Shown here: positions 16,168 to 25,014 of the stretch, one piece after another
Position numbering within the stretch: position 1 is the first letter of the stretch
Layout of the letters: every line of letters begins with the position of its first letter
Origin: Neomesorhizobium albiziae
GTDB taxonomy: Bacteria > Pseudomonadota > Alphaproteobacteria > Rhizobiales > Rhizobiaceae
Direction: 5' to 3'
Length of the DNA stretch: 64,000 bases
Assembly: GCF_900114255.1 (NCBI RefSeq)
Contig: NZ_FOSL01000009.1
Coordinates: 172,570 to 236,569 of the forward strand
Notes under the pieces: model-generated
Databases searched by the model: none
Seen by the model: only the letters and a program-made list of their open reading frames with translations
What the model was told of the DNA's origin: nothing
Translations under genes and position numbers: made by a program

Positions 16168-16645
16168 CTCCCTGTCAATTCAAGTCCACCGAAATGGCCC
16201 TGATGTTGACGGCCCGACCCGTTCGTTTCCTTTTGAGATACGTCCGTTTCAGACCGCGCCCGCGCAACCTGTGAAGGCTTCGCTCAGCGCACCATCGAAA
16301 GCATTGTCCGGCTTTCATGGCAGCATCGGTCCATCGATCACGTTTGCAACCGTCTTCGATGGCTCCCCGTGGGTCCCCGAACATTCTCGCATGCGACCGA
16401 AGCCGCCTGCTCGCCTGTCCGGCGCGGGCCTCAAGCTACCCCAAGATTTCGATCCGTCGACCAGTCCGGGTCAATCAAGGGACTTAAGTTGACCCAACGT
16501 TATGACAGGCTTTGCGTGACGCCAAGCCCGACGCCCCTGTGGAAAACGGGATTAACGGGCATAAACGTCGTTTAGCTGGCGAAGCGGCGGGCGGCGCCTA
16601 ATTCGGCGCGACGCGTTGTAGGAATCCGGTCGCCTTCCCCGGGAT
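16168..16645. other. Intergenic stretch without a supported gene
   Basis: No frame has convincing codon use or a ribosome binding site. A short minus-strand frame (16175-16384, Arg/Lys-rich) precedes the hairpin at 16146-16167. A fragment related to the repeat near 10690 (GGCGCGACGCGTTGTAG) lies at 16605-16621. Confidence 0.5.
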
Positions 16646-16655
16646 GAAAGAAAAA

Positions 16656-16678
16656 GCCCGGCCTCGATGAGGCCGGGC
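16656..16678 (-). terminator. Intrinsic terminator of the DUF1127 gene
   Basis: A perfect 10-bp stem, GCCCGGCCTC/GAGGCCGGGC with a 3-base loop, is followed on the minus strand by TTTTTCTTTC. It lies about 57 bases past the stop of the DUF1127 gene. Confidence 0.85.
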
Positions 16679-16735
16679 AGGAGTGCAGGCAACCGGCGGG
16701 AACCGGTGGGGAGTGTGGGGGAACGCCTGCAGTAT

Positions 16736-17026
16736 TCAGCAGACCCGGCGAGCAGCGTCTTCGCCGGCTTCGGCGCGCGCCTGCGCCAATGCGTTGAGTT
16801 GCCCGGTCGGGTCGAAATCGAAGGGCGACCTGACCGCGACGTGGAGGTCTGCTCGGGTCAGGCCGATATCGGCGAGTTCGGCATCCGACATATTGCCGAG
16901 GTGATAGAACTCGCGTCGATTTTTCCACGAACGGTAAAAGGTCGATACGGCATTTTTCGCACGCGTCACGAGAGCCGGGCGCGTCGCGGAATGGATCGCC
17001 GTGGTGCTGTGGTCGAGCGTGGTCAT
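16736..17026 (-). CDS. DUF1127 domain protein
   Basis: The start MTTLDHST is supported by AAGGAGA seven bases upstream and gives 96 residues; the 29-codon in-frame extension is not supported. The DUF1127 signature is visible around residues 33-62: YRSWKNRREFYHLGNMSD and ELADIGLTRADL. Members are small Arg-rich cytoplasmic proteins, some of which bind RNA and act in phosphate or stress adaptation in alphaproteobacteria. It has its own terminator (16656-16678) and is divergent from a LysR gene, which may control it. Confidence 0.88.
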   Translation of the reverse strand: MTTLDHSTTAIHSATRPALVTRAKNAVSTFYRSWKNRREFYHLGNMSDAELADIGLTRADLHVAVRSPFDFDPTGQLNALAQARAEAGEDAARRVC

Positions 17027-17211
17027 GGCCGTTCTCCTTTTCATCAGGCCGGACGCAGGCGAACCTACTGGAGCGGCGCCCGGGAGGATGCAGCCGTTCC
17101 AGCTCGATTTCACACGCGTCTTGTGGACGGTCGGAGAATGCCAAAGTGCTATTGATTAGTCTAACGAATGTTTTTAATCTTTAGCATCAACGACGATGAT
17201 GGATTGAAATC

Positions 17212-18168
17212 ATGGCCGCCCCGCTCGATCTCGACCAGTTGCAGACGTTCATCCAGATTGCCGACACCGGCAGCTTCACCAAGGCCGCCGACGAGGTGCA
17301 CCGCACGCAGTCCGCCGTGTCCATGCAGATGCGCCGTCTGGAGGAGCGCATCGGCAAGCCGCTGTTCGAAAAGGACGGCCGCACCAACCGGCTGAGCGAG
17401 GAAGGCGAAAAACTGCTCTCCTATGCGCGGCGCATGATCCGGCTGAACCGGGAGACGCTGGCCGCCTTCGACGATTCCAGTCTGGAGGGACATATCCGCA
17501 TCGGCACCCCCGACGACTACGCCGACCGCTTCCTGCCCGAGATCATGGCGCGGTTCTCTAGATCGAACCCGCGCGTCGAACTTTCGGTCGTCTGCGAGCC
17601 GACCTTCAATCTGGTCGAGCACATCAAGCGCGGCAATCTCGACCTGGCGCTGGTGACGCATGACGATGTGCGCAGCCAGTCGGAAGTGGTGCGGCGCGAG
17701 CCGCTGCTGTGGGTCACTTCTGCCAACCATGCCACGCACGAGCAGGATTCGCTGCCGCTGGCTTTTGGCCGGCCGACCTGCCAGTGGCGCCGCCATGCCT
17801 GCGATGCGCTTGACGCGATGAACCGCGAATACCGCATCCTGTTCACCAGTTGGTCGGCGACCGTCATCATCGCGGCGGTGATGTCGGGGCTGGCCATCTC
17901 GGTGTTGCCCGAGTGCGCGTTGCGCCCCGGCATGCGCGTGCTTGGCGAAGCCGACGGCTTCGGCCCCCTGCCCGACATCAAGATCGGCATCATGCGCGGC
18001 CATTCGACCAAGCCAGAGATCGTCGATGCATTGGCCCGCCACATAACCGAAAGCCTGGACAACATCTCGGTGCCGATGGCGGAAGACACCGGCAGCTTCG
18101 ATTTCGCGGCATTGAATGCCTTGCGCGGCCGGCGGCTGAAGCCGAGCCATGTCATGCCGGGCTGGTAG
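17212..18168 (+). CDS. LysR-family transcriptional regulator (LrhA-like)
   Basis: This 318-residue regulator has an N-terminal helix-turn-helix (about 6-65, LQTFIQIADTGSFTKAADEV and QSAVSMQMRRLEERIG) and a periplasmic-binding-type effector domain that begins IRIGTPDDYADRFLPEIM, a segment typical of the LrhA/HexA branch. It is divergent from the DUF1127 gene. The shared 185-base intergenic region contains an AT-rich stretch suited to LysR binding. Target and effector cannot be named. Confidence 0.88.
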   Translation: MAAPLDLDQLQTFIQIADTGSFTKAADEVHRTQSAVSMQMRRLEERIGKPLFEKDGRTNRLSEEGEKLLSYARRMIRLNRETLAAFDDSSLEGHIRIGTPDDYADRFLPEIMARFSRSNPRVELSVVCEPTFNLVEHIKRGNLDLALVTHDDVRSQSEVVRREPLLWVTSANHATHEQDSLPLAFGRPTCQWRRHACDALDAMNREYRILFTSWSATVIIAAVMSGLAISVLPECALRPGMRVLGEADGFGPLPDIKIGIMRGHSTKPEIVDALARHITESLDNISVPMAEDTGSFDFAALNALRGRRLKPSHVMPGW

Positions 18169-18196
18169 CGACAGAGGCAAGCAAGTTCGGGGCGTT

Positions 18197-18299
18197 TAGA
18201 GCATTTTGCAGCCAATGGAATCATTTGGCGTCCGCATAAATGCGGCAAACAAATAGTTAGAGCGAGTTACCGGTTCTGAAAGAACCGGAACTGCTCTAA
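18197..18299 (+). repeat. Dispersed repeat family A, copy 3
   Basis: This copy is nearly identical to copy 1 (10503-10608), including the CCGGTTCTGAAAGAACCGG hairpin and the complementary termini TAGAGC/GCTCTAA. It lies between the LysR gene and xseA, both on the same strand. Confidence 0.9.
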
Positions 18300-18353
18300 C
18301 GCGCAGGGAGCGAAACCCTTGACCTGTGGCAGCCGAAGCGCACCAATCCGGCG

Positions 18354-19994
18354 ATGAGCGACATTTTCACTGCCGATTCGAAAACCAACGCCACCGAATA
18401 CACGGTGAGCGAGATTTCCGGCGCGCTGAAACGCACGGTCGAGGATGCCTTCGGCAATGTGCGGGTGCGCGGCGAAATCTCCGGTTATCGCGGCCCGCAC
18501 TCTTCCGGGCACGCCTATTTCGCGCTGAAGGACGACCGCGCGAAGCTGGATGCCGTGGTGTGGAAAACCACGATGAGCCGGCTCAAATTCCGTCCCGAAG
18601 AGGGCATGGAGGTCATCGCCACCGGCAGGCTGACCACCTATCCCGGCAAGTCCAACTACCAGATCGTCATCGACAATTTGGAGCCGGCCGGCGCCGGCGC
18701 GCTGATGGCGCTTCTGGAGGAACGCAAGCGGCGGCTCGCGGCTGAAGGGCTGTTCGAGCGGGACCGCAAGCGGCCCCTGCCCTACATGCCAAAAACCATC
18801 GGCGTCATCACCTCGCCCACGGGCGCGGTCATCCGCGACATCCTGCATCGCATCACCGATCGTTTTCCGCTTCACGTCATCGTCTGGCCTGTGCGCGTGC
18901 AAGGCGAAACGGCGGGCGCGGAAGTCACGGCCGCGGTCAACGGCTTCAACGCGCTGGGCGTCGGCGATGGGGTCAGGCGTCCCGACCTTCTGATTGTGGC
19001 GCGTGGCGGCGGCAGCCTCGAAGACCTTTGGGGGTTCAACGACGAGACGCTGGCAAGGGCCGTCGCCGCTTCGAAAATCCCGGTGATCTCTGCGGTCGGG
19101 CACGAAACGGACTGGACGCTGATCGACCTCGTCGCCGATGTCCGCGCACCGACGCCGACGGGTGCTGCCGAAATCGCGGTTCCGGTGAAAGCCGAACTGG
19201 AAGCCACGCTGGCCAGCCTTGCGGCGCGGCTCAGGGCCTGCATGACGCGCTCGATCGCCCGGCGAAGGCAGACCTTGCGGGCTGCGTCACGCGCGCTGCC
19301 TTCGGCCGACCAGCTTCTGGCCCTGCCCCGGCGGCATTTCGACGAGGTGACCAGCCGGCTCGGACGCGGGCTCACCGTCAGCACCGAGCGCAAGCGGGCG
19401 CGCCTTGCCGGCATCAAGCTGTCGCCGGCGACCTTGTCGCGCCGCATCGACGAATGGCGCAAACTGACCGACCGCGACGTGCTCAGGGCGCAGGCCGCAT
19501 TGCGCGCCATCGCCCGCGAGCGCCGGGCAAAATTCCGGCGTGCCTCCGAGCAGCTGCCGAAATGCGCCAGCGCATCGCTGGAACACAAGAAACGCCGCTT
19601 CGCGAATGCCCAGGCGCGCGTCAGCATCCAGCCACTGTTGCGGACGGCGCAATCGGCACGTAACCGCCTGGTGCTTGCCGCGCGCCGCAAGGACCAGACA
19701 GTTTTGGTTCGCCTCGAACGGCTGCGCGCCCGCCTCACCCAATCAGACCGGCTGCTTTCGACGCTGAAACTTTCCGAACAGGCAATTCTGGAACGCGGCT
19801 ACGCGCTGGTGCTCGATTCTTCGGGGGCGCTGATCAAGCGCGCCGCCGAGATGAAACCCGGCGAAGCGCTCAGCCTGCGATTCGCCGACGGCACGGCGGG
19901 GGCGATCGCCACCGGTGGCGACGGGCGCACGAAACCGGCGCAGAAAACCCAGCCGAAGCCGAGGGAAACCGGCAGCCAGGGCGATTTGTTCTGA
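18354..19994 (+). CDS. xseA: Exodeoxyribonuclease VII large subunit
   Basis: This is the catalytic subunit of exonuclease VII, which degrades single-stranded DNA from both ends together with XseB. It has 546 residues, longer than the E. coli protein and typical of rhizobia. An N-terminal OB-fold (about 15-110, [20 protein letters not shown]) is followed by the nuclease domain with [35 protein letters not shown] and [14 protein letters not shown] long Arg-rich coiled region and a basic tail follow. xseB is not in the window. Confidence 0.95.
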   Translation: MSDIFTADSKTNATEYTVSEISGALKRTVEDAFGNVRVRGEISGYRGPHSSGHAYFALKDDRAKLDAVVWKTTMSRLKFRPEEGMEVIATGRLTTYPGKSNYQIVIDNLEPAGAGALMALLEERKRRLAAEGLFERDRKRPLPYMPKTIGVITSPTGAVIRDILHRITDRFPLHVIVWPVRVQGETAGAEVTAAVNGFNALGVGDGVRRPDLLIVARGGGSLEDLWGFNDETLARAVAASKIPVISAVGHETDWTLIDLVADVRAPTPTGAAEIAVPVKAELEATLASLAARLRACMTRSIARRRQTLRAASRALPSADQLLALPRRHFDEVTSRLGRGLTVSTERKRARLAGIKLSPATLSRRIDEWRKLTDRDVLRAQAALRAIARERRAKFRRASEQLPKCASASLEHKKRRFANAQARVSIQPLLRTAQSARNRLVLAARRKDQTVLVRLERLRARLTQSDRLLSTLKLSEQAILERGYALVLDSSGALIKRAAEMKPGEALSLRFADGTAGAIATGGDGRTKPAQKTQPKPRETGSQGDLF

Positions 19995-20018
19995 GTTCGA
20001 AACTGTATCGGTGAAATG

Positions 20019-20095
20019 GTACGGTTGGCTGGGATCGAACCAGCGACCTCCGGATCCACAATCCGGCGCTCTAACCAGCTGAGCTACAACCGCAC
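20019..20095 (-). tRNA. tRNA-His (GUG)
   Basis: The minus strand folds as a full cloverleaf. The acceptor stem TGCGGTT/AACCGTA has the extra G(-1) opposite C73 that is diagnostic of tRNA-His. The anticodon stem CCGGA/TCCGG holds the loop TTGTGGA with anticodon GTG. The T arm reads GCTGGTTCGATCCCAGC. Only part of the CCA end is encoded. Confidence 0.96.
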
Positions 20096-20185
20096 GTGCC
20101 AGCGTCTGACGAAGCGTCCTTTACGGAGAAACGATGCGCTTTTCAAGACCGATGGCAGGCAGGCGCGACAATCTGTTCGCCTGCT

Positions 20186-20290
20186 GCGTAATTCCTTAGA
20201 TCTCAATCGATCTTGAGGGCAAAATCATGCAGCCATTTCCAAGTGCTGCAGCGACCTTTTACGCGTCTGAAAAGACGCGCGGCGCTGTAG
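20186..20290 (+). repeat. Dispersed repeat family B
   Basis: The unit begins CGTAATTCCTTAGATC, with a short dyad around AATCGAT, then AAAATCATGCAGCC, AAGTGCTGCAGCGACC and the hairpin ACGCGTCTGAAAAGACGCG, ending GGCGCTGTAG. A second, inverted and decayed copy is at 44606-44710, and fragments occur near 10690 and 16605. It is a common rhizobial intergenic repeat type. The gap 20096-20444 holds only this and the phasin terminator. Confidence 0.75.
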
Positions 20291-20330
20291 GCTGCAGAAG
20301 TCGGGCCAATGCGGTTCCTGCGGCGAAAAG

Positions 20331-20360
20331 AAAAAGGCCGGGGGAGGATCCGGCCTTTTT
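20331..20360 (-). terminator. Intrinsic terminator of the phasin gene
   Basis: An 11-bp perfect stem, AAAAAGGCCGG/CCGGCCTTTTT with an 8-base loop, is followed on the minus strand by further T-rich sequence (CTTTTC). It lies about 85 bases downstream of the phasin stop. Confidence 0.85.
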
Positions 20361-20444
20361 CCATGTCCAGCCAGCGGGAGGAGGTGCTGGCCTGTCCGTC
20401 AGGCGAAGGGAGGAGGATTTCGCCTTCCGGGCATTCGGTTCGAA

Positions 20445-20909
20445 TCAGGCGACTTTCAGGTCCTTGAAGGCCTTTTCGAAAGCGTCCTTGACCGGCTTGG
20501 AGACGTCGGTTGCCGCCTTGGTGGTCAGGCTCTGCAGTTCCTTGGTCTGCTCGACGGTCATTTCGACACGCTTGCGCAGGAACGCGGTCTGCAGTTCGAC
20601 GAGCTCCGACAGCGACTTGACGCCGACGAGCGCTTCGAGATGCGAGAAATTGGCTTCGGCATTGGCGCGAAGAGCCGCGATGGTCTTCAGCGACAGTTCG
20701 CTGCCCACCGACTTGGCGGTCTCGAAGGTCGATTCGATGGCTTTCTGGGCCTCTTCGGCGCCGGTCTTCAGCTTATCGTAGGCTTCCTTGGACTGCTCGA
20801 CGCCCTTTTCGGCGAAAGAGCGGAGCTGATCGGTGGCCTTGCTGGGGTCAAATGCGGGGAATTCGATGGCTTCTGCAGTCTCGGAGGTCTTGGTGGCGGT
20901 CTTGGACAT
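20445..20909 (-). CDS. Phasin family protein
   Basis: The start MSKTATKT, with GGATAGG upstream, gives 154 residues; the 31-codon extension is not family-like. Phasins coat polyhydroxybutyrate granules. The protein is Ala/Glu/Lys-rich and helical throughout, with the Phasin_2-type segment around residues 80-140 (NAEANFSHLEALVGVKSL, ELVELQTAFLRKRVEMTVEQ). It has its own terminator and a TGC-rich PhaR-like site upstream, so it is probably induced with PHB formation. It is transcribed divergently from the PAS histidine kinase gene. Confidence 0.92.
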   Translation of the reverse strand: MSKTATKTSETAEAIEFPAFDPSKATDQLRSFAEKGVEQSKEAYDKLKTGAEEAQKAIESTFETAKSVGSELSLKTIAALRANAEANFSHLEALVGVKSLSELVELQTAFLRKRVEMTVEQTKELQSLTTKAATDVSKPVKDAFEKAFKDLKVA

Positions 20910-20989
20910 TTTCCTATCCTTCCGTTTGGCTATGGTTTCTTTCCCATGCCCCTTTATTTTCTGCCCCCCGACCATAAACGAGAGTTTTG

Positions 20990-21001
20990 TGCACTGCAAC
21001 A
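20990..21001 (+). promoter_or_regulatory. PhaR-like site upstream of the phasin gene
   Basis: TGCACTGCAACA, embedded in TTGTGCACTGCAACAA, lies about 80 bases upstream of the phasin start. Related sites lie upstream of acetoacetyl-CoA synthetase (30676-30687) and the DUF3422 gene (6834-6845). PhaR regulators repress phasin genes through TGC...GCA sites in relatives. Confidence 0.55.
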
Positions 21002-21037
21002 ATTTTGCTGCTACGCACCAAAAATTTGTCGCCGCGG

Positions 21038-21045
21038 TTAACCAT
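21038..21045 (+). promoter_or_regulatory. CtrA half-site TTAACCAT
   Basis: This matches the 8-mer half-site used by the cell-cycle regulator CtrA. It lies in the same intergenic region as the full box at 21106-21120. Confidence 0.4.
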
Positions 21046-21105
21046 TAGCCGAATTTCCATCGGGTACACGTGCTGCTTTCTGGACCTTCAGGCTGGCAGC
21101 TTTTA

Positions 21106-21120
21106 TTAACGAACCGTTAA
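21106..21120 (+). promoter_or_regulatory. CtrA box TTAA-N7-TTAA
   Basis: TTAA-CGAACCG-TTAA has exact 7-base spacing and lies 47 bases upstream of the histidine kinase start. This is the consensus box of the alphaproteobacterial cell-cycle regulator CtrA. Such AT-only half-sites are rare at this GC content. Confidence 0.65.
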
Positions 21121-21166
21121 ACCCGCGCATCAGACGCGGCGCGCAGGAGCAGGTCCGGTCAGCTAT

Positions 21167-24100
21167 ATGCCGTCAGCGACATATTCCTTCATCGACATCG
21201 CCGTCCTCGACGACGTGCGACAGCGTTTCGCCGCAGGCGATGCGCTGGCCATACTGTCGACCGACCTGGAGGATGTGATCTGGGCCAACGGGCCGGGCGC
21301 TGCGGTTTTCGGTTATCCCGACATCGAGGCGATCATAGGCGCATCGACGCGATTGGGCCTCGTGGCGCGCCGCCAGATCATGGCGACGGCGGGCTATCCG
21401 GATATCGGCCGCGACAAGGGCCTGATGGTGCGCCTTGCGACCGGGATGACCAGCCAGGCGGTATCGTTCCTGGCCAGTGCGATCACCCTGCCCGATGGCG
21501 AACGGGCGATCCTGCTTGCGGCGCCAGCGGGCAAAACTGCCTCGTTCAGCGAACAGGAACGCGCCGAGCGGACAATCGGCGGCCTCAACGAACCCGGTCA
21601 TTTCGCGGCGCTGGTGGGCGCCGATGGCACGGTGATTGCCTCCCCCGATGGGTTCGGTCAGCTCGGCATTGCCACCGATACGCTTGCCGGCCTCGTCGCC
21701 GAAGTGAAGCGCGAGTCCGACCGGTTGGTGAAGCGGCTTATCCCGGCAGCACGCGGACGTCTGCCCGTTGGTTTCGCGAGGCTGACCGACGACCCGGCCT
21801 TGCATCTGCTTGTCGTCGTCGACGAAGTGCAGGACGAGACCGAGCCGCGCGGCATTGCCATCGAGGCAAGGACCGAAGAACGCGAACCGCAAGCTCCATC
21901 GTCTCCTGCTGAAACCGTTCGGCCAACGCCTGGAAACGCCAAGCCGGACGAGCGCTGGTATTTCAACACCGACAGGACACCGGCCGGCGATTCCGCTCCG
22001 CTTGCGATCGCGCAGGACAACGGCGCCAGTGCGACAGTTGCAGCGCCGGCCGCTGCCTTCCAGCGCGAGACCGGCCCGGTCCGCTTCGTCTGGCGCACCG
22101 ACGCCAACGGCAATTTCAGCACCATCTCGCCCGAATTCGCGCGTGCGGTTGGCGAACCGGCGGCAGATATCGTCGGGCGCAAGTTCGGCGACGTCGCCAT
22201 GATCTTCGGCTTCGACCCAGGCGGCGAGATCGGCGGCCTGCTCGAACGCCGCGACACATGGTCGGGCCGCTCCGTACTATGGCCGGTTTCGGGAACCGAT
22301 CTGCGCATTCCCGTCGACCTTGCAGCGCTGCCGGTCTATGGGCGCGACCGCAATTTCGAAGGTTTTCGCGGGTTCGGCGTCGCCCGCGGCGGCGACGCCG
22401 TCGCCGACCCGGAAAAGCTCGGCCTCGCGCTGGTGCGCGGACCAATGACGACAGCACCGACATCCGGCGGCATCGAACCGGCCAGCCCGGACGGTTCGGA
22501 AATCCTGCAACGATCCTCCGAAGACGGCAAACCCGACCCGTTCAAGGGTGAGGTTCCAGCGCTGACCATCGTACCGAAGCAGGAACGGCGCTTCAGCGAC
22601 AAGGTTATCCGGCTTGCCGAACACCGTACCCCGGCCAACGACAAGGGGCTGACGCCGGTCGAGCGCAATGCGTTCCGGGAAATCGGCGACCGGCTGAAGA
22701 AAGACAGCACCACCGGCGCGGAGAAAGCACCGGCTGCGAACGCCACCGAAACCACGTCGATCACGGCGGCGACGAGCGAGACCGGGAAGACGCCGGACAT
22801 TGCCGCTGAAACCCGGACGCCCGAAGCCCCGGCTGCTGTCGCTGGAGAAACGCCGGCGCCAGTCATTGCCGAAGCGGTGCCCCCACAGCCGGCTTCCGCC
22901 CGCTCGCTGGAAACCGGAACCGCAGCCACCGACCACCCACCCGCCGAAACATCAGCATATGAAGCGCCTGCGGAGCGGGAGCTTGTAACTGACGGTATCG
23001 CGCAAGCGCCGGCGCCGGAAGCACCTGCATCCGCGGCACAGCCTGCAGCGGAAGCCGCGGAAGAACCGGAAACCGTCGTCGCCCACCCGGACGACGGTAC
23101 ATCGGCCAAGCGCATTGCCCCAGAGTTGCGCACCACCGGCTTCCTGCCGTCCGCTTTCTCGACCGGGGGCGAAGCCGGTGAACGGGCGCCGACAGACGTG
23201 TCGATCCTGTCCAAACTGCCCGTGCCGGTGCTGATCCATTCCGGCGACGTACTCCACTACGCAAACGACGAGTTTTTTGCCCTCACCGGCTACGAAACGG
23301 TCGAACAGCTTGCTGACTGCGGCGGCCTCGACACGCTGTTCGGCGAACCTTATGAGGAAGATGCCGACGCGTCGGGCGACCACAAGATGCGGCTTCTCAC
23401 CCGCGACGGGACGGAATTCCCGGTCGAGGCGCGCCTGCAATCGGTGCCGTGGAGCGGCGGCAAAGCGCTGCTCCTGGCGTTTAGCCGCGTGCACGTCGCG
23501 CCGCCTGCGGAAGCCGTCGCGGAGCAACCCGACAAGGATCAGGCAACCGAACTGGAAAACCGCATCGCCGAGATGCGGGCAATTGTCGACACCGCCACCG
23601 ACGGCGTCGTGCTGATCGCGCCGGATGGCTCGATCCGCTCGATCAGCCGCGCGGCGGAGGCCCTGTTCGGCTTCGACAACAACGACGTCACCGGCAAGCC
23701 CTTCGCCTCGCTCTTCGCCATCGAGAGCCAGCGCGCGGCCCAGGACTATCTCGCCGGCCTTTCCGAACATGGCGTCGCCAGCGTGCTCAACGACGGGCGC
23801 GAGGTCATCGGGCGCGAGGCGCAAGGCCGTTTCATCCCGCTGTTCATGACCATCGGCAAGCTGCCGGCCGACAGCGGCTATTGCGCCGTGGTGCGCGACG
23901 TCACGCAGTGGAAGCGCGCCGAGGAAGAACTGACCCAGGCACGCGCCCAGGCCGAACGCGCCTCCTCGCAGAAGACGGACTTCCTTGCCCGCGTCAGCCA
24001 CGAGATCCGCACGCCGCTCAACGCCATCATCGGCTTTTCCGAACTGATGATCGACGAAAAGTTCGGACCGGTCGGCAACGACCGTTACCGCGATTATCTC

Positions 24101-24670
24101 CGCGACATCAACCGCTCCGGCAATCACGTGCTCGACCTCGTCAACGACCTGCTCGACATCTCCAAGATCGAGGCGGGCGAACAGGAGATGGCTTATGAGG
24201 CCGTGTCGCTGAACGAGACGCTGTCGGAAACCGTGGCGATGATGCAGCCCCAGGCCAACCGCGAGCGCGTCATCATCCGTTCCAGCTTCGCGTCGCGTCT
24301 GCCCGAGGTTGTGGCCGACCTGCGCAGCGTCCGCCAGATCGCGCTCAACCTTCTGTCTAACGCGGTGCGCTACACGCAGGCCGGCGGCCAGGTGATCGTC
24401 TCGACCGCTTACGAACCCTCCGGCGACATCGTCATGCGGGTGCGCGACACCGGCATCGGCATGAGCCCGGCCGAGATCGAGCAGGCGCTGAAACCCTTCA
24501 AGCAGATCAACGCACTGAAGCGCGGGCGCAATGACGGCACCGGGCTCGGTCTGCCGCTGACCAAGGCGATGGTGGAAGCCAACCGGGCGAAATTTTCGAT
24601 CGTCTCGACACCGGGCGAAGGCACGCTGGTCGAAATCACCTTTCCGTCGACGCGCGTTCTGGCCGATTGA
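21167..24670 (+). CDS. PAS-domain sensor histidine kinase, PdhS/PleC-DivJ type
   Basis: This is a 1167-residue cytoplasmic kinase. No transmembrane segment is visible. The N-terminal sensory region is followed by a PAS-like domain (about 300-390), a long Ala/Pro/Glu-rich low-complexity linker (about 480-660), two more PAS domains (about 685-780 and 800-915), and the HisKA H-box with H945 (RVSHEIRTPLNAIIGFSELM). The HATPase follows with NLLSNAVRY, DTGIGM and GTGLGLPLTKAM. Size, start (YSFIDIAVLDDVRQRFAAGDA) and layout match PdhS-type kinases that act on DivK in cell-cycle control. A CtrA box upstream fits that role. No receiver domain is attached. Confidence 0.88.
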   Translation: MPSATYSFIDIAVLDDVRQRFAAGDALAILSTDLEDVIWANGPGAAVFGYPDIEAIIGASTRLGLVARRQIMATAGYPDIGRDKGLMVRLATGMTSQAVSFLASAITLPDGERAILLAAPAGKTASFSEQERAERTIGGLNEPGHFAALVGADGTVIASPDGFGQLGIATDTLAGLVAEVKRESDRLVKRLIPAARGRLPVGFARLTDDPALHLLVVVDEVQDETEPRGIAIEARTEEREPQAPSSPAETVRPTPGNAKPDERWYFNTDRTPAGDSAPLAIAQDNGASATVAAPAAAFQRETGPVRFVWRTDANGNFSTISPEFARAVGEPAADIVGRKFGDVAMIFGFDPGGEIGGLLERRDTWSGRSVLWPVSGTDLRIPVDLAALPVYGRDRNFEGFRGFGVARGGDAVADPEKLGLALVRGPMTTAPTSGGIEPASPDGSEILQRSSEDGKPDPFKGEVPALTIVPKQERRFSDKVIRLAEHRTPANDKGLTPVERNAFREIGDRLKKDSTTGAEKAPAANATETTSITAATSETGKTPDIAAETRTPEAPAAVAGETPAPVIAEAVPPQPASARSLETGTAATDHPPAETSAYEAPAERELVTDGIAQAPAPEAPASAAQPAAEAAEEPETVVAHPDDGTSAKRIAPELRTTGFLPSAFSTGGEAGERAPTDVSILSKLPVPVLIHSGDVLHYANDEFFALTGYETVEQLADCGGLDTLFGEPYEEDADASGDHKMRLLTRDGTEFPVEARLQSVPWSGGKALLLAFSRVHVAPPAEAVAEQPDKDQATELENRIAEMRAIVDTATDGVVLIAPDGSIRSISRAAEALFGFDNNDVTGKPFASLFAIESQRAAQDYLAGLSEHGVASVLNDGREVIGREAQGRFIPLFMTIGKLPADSGYCAVVRDVTQWKRAEEELTQARAQAERASSQKTDFLARVSHEIRTPLNAIIGFSELMIDEKFGPVGNDRYRDYLRDINRSGNHVLDLVNDLLDISKIEAGEQEMAYEAVSLNETLSETVAMMQPQANRERVIIRSSFASRLPEVVADLRSVRQIALNLLSNAVRYTQAGGQVIVSTAYEPSGDIVMRVRDTGIGMSPAEIEQALKPFKQINALKRGRNDGTGLGLPLTKAMVEANRAKFSIVSTPGEGTLVEITFPSTRVLAD

Positions 24671-24872
24671 GCAAATTTCGTCCCTCTCGGAGGGCGAGAA
24701 ATCAGGACGGCCTCGACCTCGTCGTCTCCATCTCCGCTATTGGAGCGAGACCCAGTCGCCTGTTTCCTCACCAATCCCAGCAACCTCCCCGATGCCAAGT
24801 GAACTTGCGCGCCATCAATTATGACCGGTGTCTAAAGTACCTGTGTCTAAATCCACCCATTTGGCCTCCACT

Positions 24873-24889
24873 TTTAGAACGATTCTAAA
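24873..24889 (+). promoter_or_regulatory. Irr box (ICE motif) upstream of fbpA
   Basis: TTTAGAA-CGA-TTCTAAA is a perfect dyad matching the iron control element bound by the haem-responsive regulator Irr in rhizobia. It lies 126 bases upstream of the fbpA start, in a 344-base gap that holds no gene. The following AT-rich stretch (24890-24925) likely contains the promoter. Confidence 0.75.
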
Positions 24890-25014
24890 CTATTGAAATT
24901 GTTTCATTTAAAACTTGACCACGATAGTCCAATTGCCGATAGGAAAAGCGAGTTCCTACGCGGAACCGACATTGTATGAAGTTGAAACCTTCAGACCCCT
25001 CGAGGAGAGAACCG

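Noticed and set aside
16175..16384. 69-codon minus-strand frame before a terminator-like hairpin
   Set aside because: It has no ribosome binding site, recognised domain or persuasive codon use. It is kept only as context for the hairpin.
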